Origin: Flavobacteriales bacterium UBA1958 | GTDB taxonomy: Bacteria > Bacteroidota > Bacteroidia > Flavobacteriales_D > Sanyastnellaceae | Direction of reading: 5' to 3' | Assembly (NCBI GenBank): GCA_002336675.1 | Contig: DDEI01000029.1 | Span: forward strand, 1-19,443 | Length of the DNA: 19,443 nucleotides | Shown here: positions 6,794 to 14,634 of the stretch, piece by piece | How positions within the stretch are numbered: position 1 is the first letter of the stretch | Layout: each line of letters starts with the position of its first letter | Position numbers and translations under genes: made by a program | The notes under the pieces: generated by a model | What the model saw: the letters and a program-made list of their open reading frames with translations, nothing else | Database searches by the model: none | Told to the model about the DNA's origin: nothing

Positions 6794-8272
6794 TTAATCT
6801 CTAAAAATGGTTACAGTTCCATTCAACTCTCCTGTCTGTTCCCCTTTTAGACCTGCATAATGGCAGGTGTAGAAATACGTGCCGTCAGGCAATGGATTGG
6901 AATTAGAATCATCCCCATCCCATTTTATCCTAGTGGTGGTAGCATATACTTCTGCTCCCCACCTGTTAAATAATTTAAAATCAAATTCTCCAATATAATT
7001 GAATACCGCAGGGACAAAAAAGCTGTTTAAGGAGTCTGCATTAGGAGTGAAAACATTTGGGAACACCACTCTCGGCTCACAGAAATGTGAAATCTCAATA
7101 CTATCCGTACTAGAACAAGACAAAATAGGCTCTGCGATTAATACGGAGTACCATCCCGACTCTACTAACTCTATTAACTGGTCTTCTTCTCCGTTTTGCC
7201 ATTCGTAGCTACCGCCATCATTTAATGCATCTAAAAAAAATGGATAATCAGTTTCTGGACATAACTCTAGAAAATTTTCAGCAAAAGGCTGCTCAGGGTT
7301 TTCTATAAAAGTAACTACTACAGAATCAGAAATTAAGTTATTATTAAACTCAAAGTCCAAGTAGAATACTCCAGATTCAGTAGCGGAGAGAAGCGTGTCT
7401 GTGAGTTCCGTGCCATCATCTATATTCCAATCTACGAGTAAATTATTCTCTTCGTCAGTCCATTGGTAAGAAGTAATTCCCTGGGTAAAGTAACTGAATG
7501 AAACAGAATCTCCATCACAAGCGAAATAATTAGAAATATCAATGCTCACCGTAGGAAAACAAATCTGCTGAAGATTAGCCGATCCACCTGTGCTAGATGT
7601 GAAACCCCATATTACCTCTGGATTACCCTCAAAAACACTATTTATTAAATTATCCTGACTAGAAATTAGCAGGACATCATCGAAGTACATTTCTAACTCG
7701 AAAGTGAATGCGTTCCATACAATTCTAGTGGTGTGATAAACTCCATCTTCTGCATTTATTCCTACTCCTAAAAGTGGCACTACCGCAGCTATAGGGTTGG
7801 AATTGTCTCCATTGTAAAATAAACCTGTATGGTCATCAGGAATATCACTAGCCAGCGCTCCGTTATCCCATGTATCAAACTCAATAGCTACAGAAGGAAA
7901 TATCCCCTCTATTTCTGGGGTTTCAGAGTAATCGGCATATCCAATACCTTGGCCTACCCCTCCTATTTCACTCGTTCCAGGAGCCCTCATTACGAAGGCG
8001 AATCCATCTGCTCCATTGACATCATTTACTCCCAAGAACAAACAAAAAGTAGCATCAAATGATGCAGTTAAGTCGATAACATCTAAATCCCAAACAGCAC
8101 CTGCCTGACTGTTTAGGTCTTCAGTAAGCGTAAAACAGGTGTCTGCTTCTAAACAAGCATCACCCTGAATCACAGGAATACCAAAGGCATTTCCTACAGT
8201 AATAAAATCCTGAGAGTAAAGAGATAAACTGAAAAACGAAAACAACAAAGTGAAAATCGAAATAAACTTCAT
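6794..8272 (-). CDS. Secreted L-type lectin-like protein with T9SS type B sorting domain
   Basis: A 492-residue product if started at the ATG at 8272. An upstream in-frame ATG at 8317 would add 15 polar residues in front of the signal peptide (MKFISIFTLLFSFFSLSLYSQ), so the shorter form is preferred. Residues 23-238 resemble a legume/L-type lectin fold: 'DGFAFVMRAPG', 'VAIEFDTWDNG', 'DDHTGLFYNGD', 'HTTRIVWN' and 'VIWGFTSSTGG'. Two Ig-like segments follow (about 245-325 and 330-395). Residues 400-492 are the CHU_C/gliding-associated C-terminal domain: 'VVFPNVFTPNADSLN', 'FKLFNRWGAEVY', 'PDGTYFYTCHYAG' and 'GTVTIFRD'. This domain directs outer-membrane export and surface attachment by the type IX system. 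The likely role is binding of surface or environmental glycans. The ligand cannot be told from sequence. Confidence 0.9.
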   Translation of the reverse strand: MKFISIFTLLFSFFSLSLYSQDFITVGNAFGIPVIQGDACLEADTCFTLTEDLNSQAGAVWDLDVIDLTASFDATFCLFLGVNDVNGADGFAFVMRAPGTSEIGGVGQGIGYADYSETPEIEGIFPSVAIEFDTWDNGALASDIPDDHTGLFYNGDNSNPIAAVVPLLGVGINAEDGVYHTTRIVWNAFTFELEMYFDDVLLISSQDNLINSVFEGNPEVIWGFTSSTGGSANLQQICFPTVSIDISNYFACDGDSVSFSYFTQGITSYQWTDEENNLLVDWNIDDGTELTDTLLSATESGVFYLDFEFNNNLISDSVVVTFIENPEQPFAENFLELCPETDYPFFLDALNDGGSYEWQNGEEDQLIELVESGWYSVLIAEPILSCSSTDSIEISHFCEPRVVFPNVFTPNADSLNSFFVPAVFNYIGEFDFKLFNRWGAEVYATTTRIKWDGDDSNSNPLPDGTYFYTCHYAGLKGEQTGELNGTVTIFRD

Positions 8273-8348
8273 GCTACGAATGTAATAAGAAAGAACCTGG
8301 TAGTTCATTTCATACACTTGGAGATTACGCCCCTAGATGAATTTATTC

Positions 8349-8381
8349 TAAATAAGCCCCCTTTCTGCTGAGGCTTATTTA
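8349..8381 (-). terminator. Hairpin terminator after the SDR-helicase operon
   Basis: A perfect 10-base inverted repeat, TAAATAAGCC at 8349-8358 and GGCTTATTTA at 8372-8381, encloses a 13-base loop. It starts 19 bases past the helicase stop. Read on the minus strand the stem ends in an AT-rich stretch (CTTATTTA), a weak but acceptable U-tract. It separates the helicase operon from the lectin gene. Confidence 0.65.
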
Positions 8382-8399
8382 CTAAATCATGAACTAATT

Positions 8400-9704
8400 C
8401 TACCCCTGACTATCCCTAAGATAAACCGCCATTAATTTTTCTGATAGTTCTTCAGTAGAAAGATGTTCTATCTCTGCACGGAATTCGTCTCTGTGGATCT
8501 GTGGCATTAATTCTGCCGGAACAGGCTTTTCTTTAGCCACTTTTCTAGCCCAAAGAACGGCTCTGTTTATAAGTTGATCTTGTGCGCTTGGTAAAGGAAT
8601 TTGTGTCAGCTCAAAGTTCAATTCCGATTGAATCTCTAAGAGTTTTTTCTTCTCTTCTTCGAACACAAAAGTGATGGCCGTTCCCGTTTTTCCTGCTCTA
8701 GAGGTTCTTCCGCTTCTATGAAGGTATGAATCCCTAGTGTCAGGAATGTGATACTGAATCACATGAGAAACATCATTTACATCCACTCCTCTAGAAGCTA
8801 CATCTGTAGCCAAAAGTATATCTATGCTTCCAGCCTTAAACTGGTCCATGATCTTATTTCTCAATCCTTGAGGAAGATCTCCGTGAATGGCTCCACTCTT
8901 AAACTTATTGGCAGAGAGTTGCTTGAATAATTTCTGAACTCCAGATTTAGTTCTGCAGAAAACTATGGATCTATTTCCGCTGTACTTCTCTAGGTAATGT
9001 AGCAGCACATTGAGCTTTTGCTCAGGAACGAGTTCTAAGTATTCATGAGAAATTCCAGCGCTGGTTTGATCGGCATCACCTATTTCTACTTGCTTTAAAT
9101 TCTTAACAAGACGTGCAGATATGATCTCCTTTACCTCTTCTGGCATGGTAGCGGAGAATAACCACGTCACATATTCAGACTTTACGTTGGTCAGAATTTT
9201 ATCTATATCTGCCTTAAAACCAGTAAGCAGCATTTTGTCTGCTTCGTCCAGAATGCAGTATTGCAACGCTGATAAATCTACCAGTTTACGCTCTATCAAG
9301 TCCATCAAACGCCCTGGAGTAGCTATCAAAACCTGTGTGTCAGGAGTTAAGTCTTTGGTCTGAGATTTTAATGAAATCCCTCCGTAAATAGCAGCTACAT
9401 GCACGTCTTCTATATTGGCAGAAAGCGCCTGCATCTCTTTTCCCATCTGCTCGCAGAGCTCTCTAGTAGGAACTATAATAAGCGCTTGAATATGTTTTTC
9501 ATCCCCTTTTATACGCTGAAGTAACGGAATCCCGAATGCATATGTTTTACCAGTTCCCGTGGCTGAGCGGCACACGAAATCTCCATCATGAGTAAGCAAA
9601 AGAGGGATCGTCTTCTCCTGAACTTCTGTGGTTTTCTTAATCCCTTTTTCTTCAAGAACTTTTCTGATACCCTCGTGAACTTTAGTCTTTGTAAATGTTT
9701 TCAT
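8400..9704 (-). CDS. DEAD-box ATP-dependent RNA helicase
   Basis: A 434-residue cytoplasmic RNA helicase with all core motifs in order: Q-motif glutamine Gln29; motif I ATGTGKT (48-54); Ia PTREL (79-83); Ib TPGR (129-132); II DEAD (153-156); III SAT (184-186); IV 'IVFCRTK'; V 'LLATDVASRGVDV'; VI 'HRSGRTSRAG'. A short C-terminal extension of about 70 residues is predicted mostly helical ('AVLWARKVAKEKPVPAELMP'). There is no long basic RG-rich tail of RhlE and no DbpA-type RNA-binding domain, so I do not give a subfamily name. It probably remodels structured RNA in ribosome assembly or mRNA turnover. It starts six bases after the SDR stop, so the two genes form an operon that ends in a hairpin terminator. 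Confidence 0.95.
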   Translation of the reverse strand: MKTFTKTKVHEGIRKVLEEKGIKKTTEVQEKTIPLLLTHDGDFVCRSATGTGKTYAFGIPLLQRIKGDEKHIQALIIVPTRELCEQMGKEMQALSANIEDVHVAAIYGGISLKSQTKDLTPDTQVLIATPGRLMDLIERKLVDLSALQYCILDEADKMLLTGFKADIDKILTNVKSEYVTWLFSATMPEEVKEIISARLVKNLKQVEIGDADQTSAGISHEYLELVPEQKLNVLLHYLEKYSGNRSIVFCRTKSGVQKLFKQLSANKFKSGAIHGDLPQGLRNKIMDQFKAGSIDILLATDVASRGVDVNDVSHVIQYHIPDTRDSYLHRSGRTSRAGKTGTAITFVFEEEKKKLLEIQSELNFELTQIPLPSAQDQLINRAVLWARKVAKEKPVPAELMPQIHRDEFRAEIEHLSTEELSEKLMAVYLRDSQG

Positions 9705-9710
9705 GGAATA

Positions 9711-10415
9711 TTAAAAAGGATTAGTAGCCCAGACTGTTACTTCAGGAATAAACCCCCTATCGTCCATTTCTATTACTGAGCAAATTGTATGTCCTATTTC
9801 AGTAGGGGAGAGCTTATTGGCTTCCTCTGCTTTTTCTTCTCTGGAGTCTACGTTGAACGCAGTGGTCACTTCACTCGGGTTTACTAAACAAACTCTAATG
9901 TTCTCTTTTCTGAGTTCTGCCTGCCAGCACTGAGTCATGGATCTCACAGCAAATTTAGAAGCAGAGTAAACTGTTCCTCTACCAAATCCCTTTTGAGCAG
10001 CAGTAGAACCTATATTAATAATAGTTCCTGCCTGAGCAGCTTTCATTGGTTTGACCACTTCTTGAGTTAATAATGCTAACCCAAAAACATTGGTATTAAA
10101 CACCATATTAAAGTTCTCTGGAGTGATCTCTCCTAGGATAGGAAAATCTCCTATTCCAGCATTATTAAGAAGCACATCTATATTTCCGCCTAGTGCGGCT
10201 ATACACTCCGTAGCTTTATCTTTTATCGAGTCTAAATCAGAAATATCAAACACTACCGCCTTAGCTCCAGTAGCGGCAGCTGCGGCTTCTAACGTTTCTT
10301 TATTTCTGCCTGTGATTACTACGTTGGCTCCCTTTTCCACTAGTTGCCTAGCTGTTTCTTTTCCTATCCCTAAGCTTCCGCCTGTCACTAATATATTAGC
10401 CCCTTTGATGTTCAT
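9711..10415 (-). CDS. Short-chain dehydrogenase/reductase (SDR)
   Basis: A 234-residue classical SDR oxidoreductase. The cofactor loop is TGGSLGIG (11-18), NNAG lies at 84-87, and the catalytic triad is Ser137 (NIGSTAA), Tyr150 and Lys154 (YSASK). 'ENIRVCLVNPSEVTT' is the usual segment after the active site. The length and motifs are close to 3-oxoacyl-ACP reductase-like enzymes, but the substrate is not determined. The start is taken as the ATG at 10415 rather than the in-frame ATG at 10439. The candidate -7 element at 10437-10444 would place the transcript start downstream of 10439, and residue 1 here leads directly into the Rossmann strand. The gene is divergent from the Crp/Fnr-like regulator, which might control it (inference). 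Confidence 0.93.
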   Translation of the reverse strand: MNIKGANILVTGGSLGIGKETARQLVEKGANVVITGRNKETLEAAAAATGAKAVVFDISDLDSIKDKATECIAALGGNIDVLLNNAGIGDFPILGEITPENFNMVFNTNVFGLALLTQEVVKPMKAAQAGTIINIGSTAAQKGFGRGTVYSASKFAVRSMTQCWQAELRKENIRVCLVNPSEVTTAFNVDSREEKAEEANKLSPTEIGHTICSVIEMDDRGFIPEVTVWATNPF

Positions 10416-10436
10416 TTGTTCTTTTTTTTCGCGTTG

Positions 10437-10444
10437 CAAAGGTA
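10437..10444 (-). promoter_or_regulatory. Candidate -7 promoter element for the SDR-helicase operon
   Basis: TACCTTTG on the minus strand is an exact TAnnTTTG match. It lies about 22 bases before the ATG at 10415 and overlaps the alternative ATG at 10439, which decides the start of the SDR gene. A TTG sits 14 bases further upstream, shorter than the usual 17-23 base spacing. Confidence 0.55.
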
Positions 10445-10612
10445 GGAGTTATTCATCCCAAAACAGTATGAAGCCTTAGGCTATAATCCCCGCACGATTT
10501 TACCTCTGATGACCCCTTTCACAGACCGCGATGGCAAATCACGTTTTAAAGATAAAGATAGAATTATACCCGTGTTTTTTTTGATAAAACCCTTAGCTTG
10601 CATTCTATATCC
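10445..10612. promoter_or_regulatory. Divergent control region between SDR and Crp/Fnr-like genes
   Basis: These 168 bases lie between two divergent genes. They hold a short palindrome, AGCCTTAGGCT at 10472-10482, close to the SDR promoter; it could be an operator but is too short to be sure. On the plus strand only one-mismatch -7 elements are present (TACCTCTG near 10500, TTAGCTTG near 10593). I see no TTGA-N6-TCAA site of classical Crp/Fnr type. Confidence 0.3.
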
Positions 10613-11080
10613 ATGAAAAAAATTAGTGTCAAAAAAGGAGAGATTCTTCAGCGTAAAGGAGAACTAAACTCTAAAGTTTATAAAGTTCACTCTGGACTGC
10701 TACGCAGCTACTCCATAGATGAGCAGGGTAAGGAACACATCTTCCTATTCGCTCCTGAAGATTGGATTATAGCTGACAATTCTGCTAAGGATGTTCCTAG
10801 CGAGTTATATATAGATGCGCTAGAAGACACGGAATGCGATGTAATTAATAGGTATGAAAACTTAGTGCTAGACCCTCTCAAACTTATGAAAAGAATGGCT
10901 GTTCTGCAAAACCGAGTAACCATGCTTATGAGTGCTTCTGCGATAGATCGGTACGATCACTTCTTACGCACTTACCCAAAAATAGTCCAGCGCGTTTCTC
11001 AGAAAATGATAGCCTCATACCTAGGCATTACACCTGAAGCTCTGAGCAGAGTGAAGAAAGAAAGCCATAGAAAGCGTTGA
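10613..11080 (+). CDS. Crp/Fnr family transcriptional regulator (short form)
   Basis: A 155-residue regulator from the ATG at 10613. A TTG at 10598 would add five residues with no gain in similarity. The N-terminal cyclic-nucleotide-binding-type beta-roll is visible as 'VKKGEILQRKGELNSKVYKV', 'SGLLRSYSIDEQGKEHIFLF' and 'APEDWIIAD'. A linker helix and a C-terminal helix-turn-helix follow ('VSQKMIASYLGITPEALSRV', about residues 128-147). Full-length relatives are about 190 residues. This one lacks the usual 25-30 residue N-terminal helix, and the frame upstream closes with a TAG at 10559. The residues that bind cAMP in E. coli CRP are not evident, so the effector is unknown. It probably controls the divergent SDR-helicase operon or acts globally; that is inference. 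Confidence 0.88.
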   Translation: MKKISVKKGEILQRKGELNSKVYKVHSGLLRSYSIDEQGKEHIFLFAPEDWIIADNSAKDVPSELYIDALEDTECDVINRYENLVLDPLKLMKRMAVLQNRVTMLMSASAIDRYDHFLRTYPKIVQRVSQKMIASYLGITPEALSRVKKESHRKR

Positions 11081-11464
11081 TTTATTCTTGTTTTGTAGTT
11101 ACGCTCAGCTAAGCTTCTTGTACCTGTTTTGGCGTTTGAGATTTCTTTCTTAGCAGTTTTTTTTAATTTATAGCCAGTTAAATTCTTACCACACATCAAT
11201 AAGCAATGGGAATTCTAAGCGCTACTTTGTCTAATAAACAAATTATGAAATGGAAAACATACACGCTATGGGTGGAAGCAATGTTAAAAAATCCATCAAT
11301 ACCGTTTTTGCCCAGCACATAGCAAAGCGAATAACAAATGCTCTGGTGCCCAGCGCAAATTGGCGTAAATTCGCAAATGCAGAAGGAGAATTTGACAGTT
11401 TAGAAAGTCCGCCAAACACTTTGTTGACTGACTGAAGCCTAATTTTAACTTCTTTTGCAATAGA
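11081..11464. other. Gene-free 384-base region, possible interspersed repeat at 11240-11420
   Basis: No convincing gene is found here. The first part (to about 11165) is AT-rich and ends in a run of T with no hairpin before it. From about 11240 to 11420 the base composition changes to a less AT-rich, dyad- and repeat-rich text. It contains the imperfect direct repeat GCCCAGCACA (11310-11319) and GCCCAGCGCA (11348-11357), then GCGCAAATTG and GCGTAAATTC in tandem. From memory this resembles intergenic repeats scattered through some Bacteroidota genomes, but I cannot confirm that here. A 61-codon frame at 11250-11435 looks like a by-product. A one-mismatch promoter element (TTCTTTTG) lies just before the next gene. 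Confidence 0.4.
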
Positions 11465-12889
11465 ATGAAAATACTACTCACTGGTTCTAACGGCTATATA
11501 GGAAAAAGATTACTCCCAGTTTTGGTGGAATCTGGACACGAAGTGGTCTGCTGCGTAAGAGATCCAGAACGATTTAATCCGCCGAAATCTATCAGTAGCA
11601 GTATTTCTGTCATAGAACTAGACTTGCTTAAAGAGTCTACATTAGGTAACATTCCTAAGGACATCGATGGCGCGTATTATTTGGTTCATTCCATGTCTTC
11701 TGATGGAGATTTTTCCACCTTAGAAGAAGAATGCGCCATAAACTTTAGAGAAGCACTTTCTAAAACTAACACCTCCCAAGTTATTTACCTGAGCGGAATA
11801 GTCAACGAGTCTAACCTCTCTAAGCACCTCAGTTCAAGAAAGAATGTGGAGCTAGAATTAGCTCAAGGGAGTTATAATTTCACCACGCTAAGAGCGGGGA
11901 TTATCATTGGATCTGGAAGTGCCTCTTTTGAAATCGTTAGAGATTTAGTGGAAAAGCTTCCTTTGATGATAGCTCCTAAGTGGCTATTAACCAAATGCCA
12001 ACCCATTGGTATTTCTGATGTATTAGGCTTTTTATCTAGCTGCCTTTTTAACCCCAAAGTCTACAATCAAAGTTTCGATATAGGTGGCCCAGACGTGCTC
12101 ACCTATAAAGAAATGTTACTAGAGTTCGCTAAATCCAGAAAGCTCTGGCGGAGAATTTACATAGTCCCTATAATGACCCCAAAATTATCATCTTACTGGC
12201 TCTACTTTGTCACCTCCACTTCTTATAGATTGGCCCAGTCGTTAGTAGACAGTATGAAGGTAGAAGTAGTGTGCGAAAACCGCAGAATAAATAACATTTT
12301 GAACATTGAACCTATCACTTACAAGGAGGCCTTACAAAAAGCTTTTGCTAAAATTGAAAGCAACCAAATAGTTTCTAGCTGGAAAGATGCTTATGTGAGT
12401 AGCGGAGTAGCCTATAGTATCTCGGATTTTATTCAGGTCCCTACCTTTGGGTGCTTCAAAGACCAGAGAGCCTCTAGAGTCGATGACAAAGAAAAGACTA
12501 TTTACAAAGTATGGAGCATCGGTGGTGAAACTGGCTGGTATTATGGCACATGGCTATGGAAACTAAGAGGTCATATAGACAAGTTTAACGGGGGAGTCGG
12601 CTTAAGAAGAGGCCGAACCAATCTTCACGAAATTAACGTTGGAGATTCATTGGATTTTTGGCGAGTGCTCTACGCTAATAAAGAAGAGGGAAGATTGCTT
12701 CTTTTGGCCGAAATGAAACTTCCAGGAGAAGCCTGGTTGGAGTTCAAGATGAAAGGAGATGAGCTGGTTCAGACAGCTACTTTTCGACCACTTGGATTGG
12801 CAGGGAGAATGTATTGGTATGCGGTACTTCCATTTCATGGCTTCATCTTTAGCGGAATGCTCAGAAAGCTGGCAAAGACGAATTCTTAA
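11465..12889 (+). CDS. NAD(P)-binding NmrA-like protein with DUF2867 domain
   Basis: A 474-residue two-part protein. Residues 1-300 form an extended/atypical SDR (NmrA-like) Rossmann domain. The dinucleotide loop TGSNGYIG is at 6-13, 'GAYYLVHSM' follows, then 'VIYLSGIV' and 'TTLRAGIIIGSGS', with 'FDIGGPDVLTYKEML' near residue 210. Residues of about 330-470 match DUF2867 ('KVWSIGGETGWYYGTWLWKL', 'GDSLDFWRVLYAN', 'GRLLLLAEMKLPGEAWLEF', 'YWYAVLPFHGFIF'). The fusion of these two domains is known, for example in YbjT-like proteins, and its reaction is not established. A ubiquinone/quinone-type redox partner or lipid-like substrate is possible but unsupported here. The ATG at 11465 begins directly with the first beta strand. 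The gene stands alone, with 131 bases to the next gene. Confidence 0.9.
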   Translation: MKILLTGSNGYIGKRLLPVLVESGHEVVCCVRDPERFNPPKSISSSISVIELDLLKESTLGNIPKDIDGAYYLVHSMSSDGDFSTLEEECAINFREALSKTNTSQVIYLSGIVNESNLSKHLSSRKNVELELAQGSYNFTTLRAGIIIGSGSASFEIVRDLVEKLPLMIAPKWLLTKCQPIGISDVLGFLSSCLFNPKVYNQSFDIGGPDVLTYKEMLLEFAKSRKLWRRIYIVPIMTPKLSSYWLYFVTSTSYRLAQSLVDSMKVEVVCENRRINNILNIEPITYKEALQKAFAKIESNQIVSSWKDAYVSSGVAYSISDFIQVPTFGCFKDQRASRVDDKEKTIYKVWSIGGETGWYYGTWLWKLRGHIDKFNGGVGLRRGRTNLHEINVGDSLDFWRVLYANKEEGRLLLLAEMKLPGEAWLEFKMKGDELVQTATFRPLGLAGRMYWYAVLPFHGFIFSGMLRKLAKTNS

Positions 12890-13020
12890 AGAACTTCTTT
12901 CATGTCGTCGTGGGACTTTTTGCATGGCTTCAGCTCCAATATTACTTACATTCTAGATTATAGCCAACGATTTCAAGGATCAAGAGAAGCTAACTATTAA
13001 TTTTACAATAAAAAGGGCAC
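12890..13020. other. Short spacer before proC-like gene
   Basis: These 131 bases hold no recognisable gene, hairpin or exact promoter. A one-mismatch -7 element (TAATTTTA) lies about 20 bases before the proC-like ATG at 13021. Confidence 0.3.
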
Positions 13021-13806
13021 ATGAAAGTCAATAAAATAGCCATTATAGGTTGCGGAAATTTAGGGACATCTATTCTTAACGGATTGATTTCTAGCGAATA
13101 TTACTCAAATAAATCTATTACCGTTACTAGAAGAAACGTTATCTCACTGGAGAAATATAAGAATGAAGGTATACATATAACAACAGATAATACGGAGGCT
13201 GCGCAGCAGGCAGATATTCTTTTGATAGGCCTAAAACCATTCAGAATTCTGGAAGTGTTGGCAGAGCTAAAACCGCACTTGACCAAAGACAAAACCATTG
13301 TTTCATTAGCTACAGGAATTACTATTTCTCAGATAGAGGAAGTATTAGGTGCTGGAATATCTGTGTATAGAGCCATGCCCAATACTGCCGCTGATATCAA
13401 GGAATCTCTCACCTGTATCTGCGCTAATCACGCTATTTCTGAAACAGATGAAGTGACTGAAATATTTAACTCCGTAGGGAAATCTATAGTGATAGAGGAA
13501 GGGCTAATGGAAGCAGCCACCGTTTTAGGAGCGTGTGGAATAGCTTATGTACTAAGATTCATAAGAGGAATGATTCAGGGTGGAATAGAAATAGGATTTA
13601 GCGCTAAAGTGGCTACTGATATAGTTACTCAAACAGTAAAAGGAGCTTCAGAGTTATTAATACAAAACGAAACACATCCAGAGGCTGAAATAGATAAAGT
13701 AACCACTCCAAGAGGATGCACCATAGCCGGCCTAAACGAAATGGAACACCACGGGTTTAGCTCTGCGCTTATTAAAGGAATTGTAACTTCTTATGAGAAG
13801 ATCTAG
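13021..13806 (+). CDS. proC: Pyrroline-5-carboxylate reductase family protein (proC-like)
   Basis: A 261-residue P5C reductase, the enzyme for the last step of proline synthesis (P5C to L-proline using NAD(P)H). The Rossmann loop GCGNLG is at 10-15, 'LLIGLKP' at 67-73, 'RAMPNTAADI' at 117-126, and the C-terminal signature 'VTTPRGCTIAGLNEMEHHGF' at 227-246. One point departs from the textbook enzyme: the catalytic-site motif usually written S-G-S-G-P-A-Y reads 'LGACGIAYV' (169-177), losing the serine and the proline. I recall related Bacteroidota sequences with the same change, so it may be a lineage variant or a paralog with altered substrate. The stop is seven bases from the convergent next gene. 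Confidence 0.88.
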   Translation: MKVNKIAIIGCGNLGTSILNGLISSEYYSNKSITVTRRNVISLEKYKNEGIHITTDNTEAAQQADILLIGLKPFRILEVLAELKPHLTKDKTIVSLATGITISQIEEVLGAGISVYRAMPNTAADIKESLTCICANHAISETDEVTEIFNSVGKSIVIEEGLMEAATVLGACGIAYVLRFIRGMIQGGIEIGFSAKVATDIVTQTVKGASELLIQNETHPEAEIDKVTTPRGCTIAGLNEMEHHGFSSALIKGIVTSYEKI

Positions 13807-13813
13807 GAAAGAT

Positions 13814-14581
13814 TTATTTAACCAAAAGACCAACCTCACCCAATCCATCGCAAGTGGTCTTCACCTCATCTCCTGCTTTTAAAAACACTGCAGGGGTAGC
13901 CGCTCCTGCTAAAAGAACCATTCCTTTTTTGAGCTCAATTCCTTCTCTTTTGAATATTCTAGTAGCTTCCAAAAATGAATTCCATGGGTTTCCTAGAATA
14001 TCATCTGTAGAACCAGACTGAACTACTTCTCCGTTTACTTCTAGAGAAATGGAAAGATGATCAAACTTGTTTTCTGCTGTGAGCCATTCTCCTAATACAT
14101 ATCCTGTAGAAGAACAATTATCTGCTATCACGTCTTCTAGTGAAAACTTGAAATCCTTGTATCTAGAATCTATGATTTCTATAGCTGCACATACTGCGTC
14201 TACATAATTAGGGATGTCTGCTTCTGTGAGCACTTCAGGAATGTCTTGACTGATTCTGAAAGCCACTTCTGGCTCTGCTCTAGGGTGAACATATTTAGAC
14301 AATTCCAGTGCGGCTCCATCCTTTAACTCCATGTTAGAAGTCAACCTTCCCCAGATAAGTTCATTCACGCCCATCTGTTCCATCTTGGCCTTAGATGTAA
14401 AGCCCATTTTATAGCCTAATAATTTTTCTCCTCTGCCTAACCGCTGATCTATAGACGCTACTTGAACTTTATAAGCATCTGCTATTGAAAGCTCTTGGTC
14501 TATGCTAATCTGTGGAACTGCGTCTGCATTTATAGCAGCTGAATCTAGGTGTTTGGCTAATTCTAAAATAGACTTGGACAT
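13814..14581 (-). CDS. 4-oxalocrotonate decarboxylase / 2-keto-4-pentenoate hydratase family enzyme
   Basis: A 255-residue enzyme of the MhpD/DmpE/DmpH branch of the fumarylacetoacetase-like fold. The text 'GYKMGFTSKAKMEQMGVNEL' (56-75) followed by 'IWGRL' is closer to 4-oxalocrotonate (2-oxo-3-hexenedioate) decarboxylases than to hydratases. 'HPRAEPEVAF' (99-108), with Glu103 and Glu105, and Glu135 in 'AAIEIIDSRY' supply the Mg2+ site. The family works in meta-cleavage of catechols and in 2-aminomuconate/kynurenine breakdown; none of the neighbouring pathway genes are here, so the pathway is not fixed. It has the best-formed promoter on this strand (14600-14627) and is convergent with the proC-like gene. 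Confidence 0.88.
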   Translation of the reverse strand: MSKSILELAKHLDSAAINADAVPQISIDQELSIADAYKVQVASIDQRLGRGEKLLGYKMGFTSKAKMEQMGVNELIWGRLTSNMELKDGAALELSKYVHPRAEPEVAFRISQDIPEVLTEADIPNYVDAVCAAIEIIDSRYKDFKFSLEDVIADNCSSTGYVLGEWLTAENKFDHLSISLEVNGEVVQSGSTDDILGNPWNSFLEATRIFKREGIELKKGMVLLAGAATPAVFLKAGDEVKTTCDGLGEVGLLVK

Positions 14582-14599
14582 GTGGATTTATTTTGGGTG

Positions 14600-14627
14600 C
14601 AAATCTAAATGGTTTCTACCAAATCAA
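14600..14627 (-). promoter_or_regulatory. Two-part promoter for the decarboxylase/hydratase gene
   Basis: On the minus strand TTG (14627-14625), a 17-base spacer and TAGATTTG (14607-14600) match the Bacteroidota pattern TTG-N17-23-TAnnTTTG. The leader to the ATG at 14581 would be about 15 bases. Confidence 0.6.
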
Positions 14628-14634
14628 CCCACAC

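Noticed and set aside
8273..8317. Upstream ATG at 8317 for the lectin/T9SS gene
   Set aside because: It would place 15 polar residues before a complete signal peptide that begins at the ATG at 8272.
10598..10612. TTG at 10598 as the regulator start
   Set aside because: It adds only five residues without family similarity; the ATG at 10613 is stronger.
10999..11199. 66-codon minus-strand frame overlapping the regulator 3' end
   Set aside because: It runs antisense into the conserved helix-turn-helix coding region and continues into AT/A-rich sequence; its lysine-rich text is what such sequence gives by chance.
11330..11430. Integron attC-like site (TAAC core and inverted segments)
   Set aside because: No matching GTTRRRY end at a plausible distance, no cassette-like genes and no integrase.
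11250..11435. 61-codon plus-strand frame in the large intergenic gap
   Set aside because: No recognisable domain, no promoter or leader, and it coincides with the candidate repeat; composition explains the open frame better than a gene.
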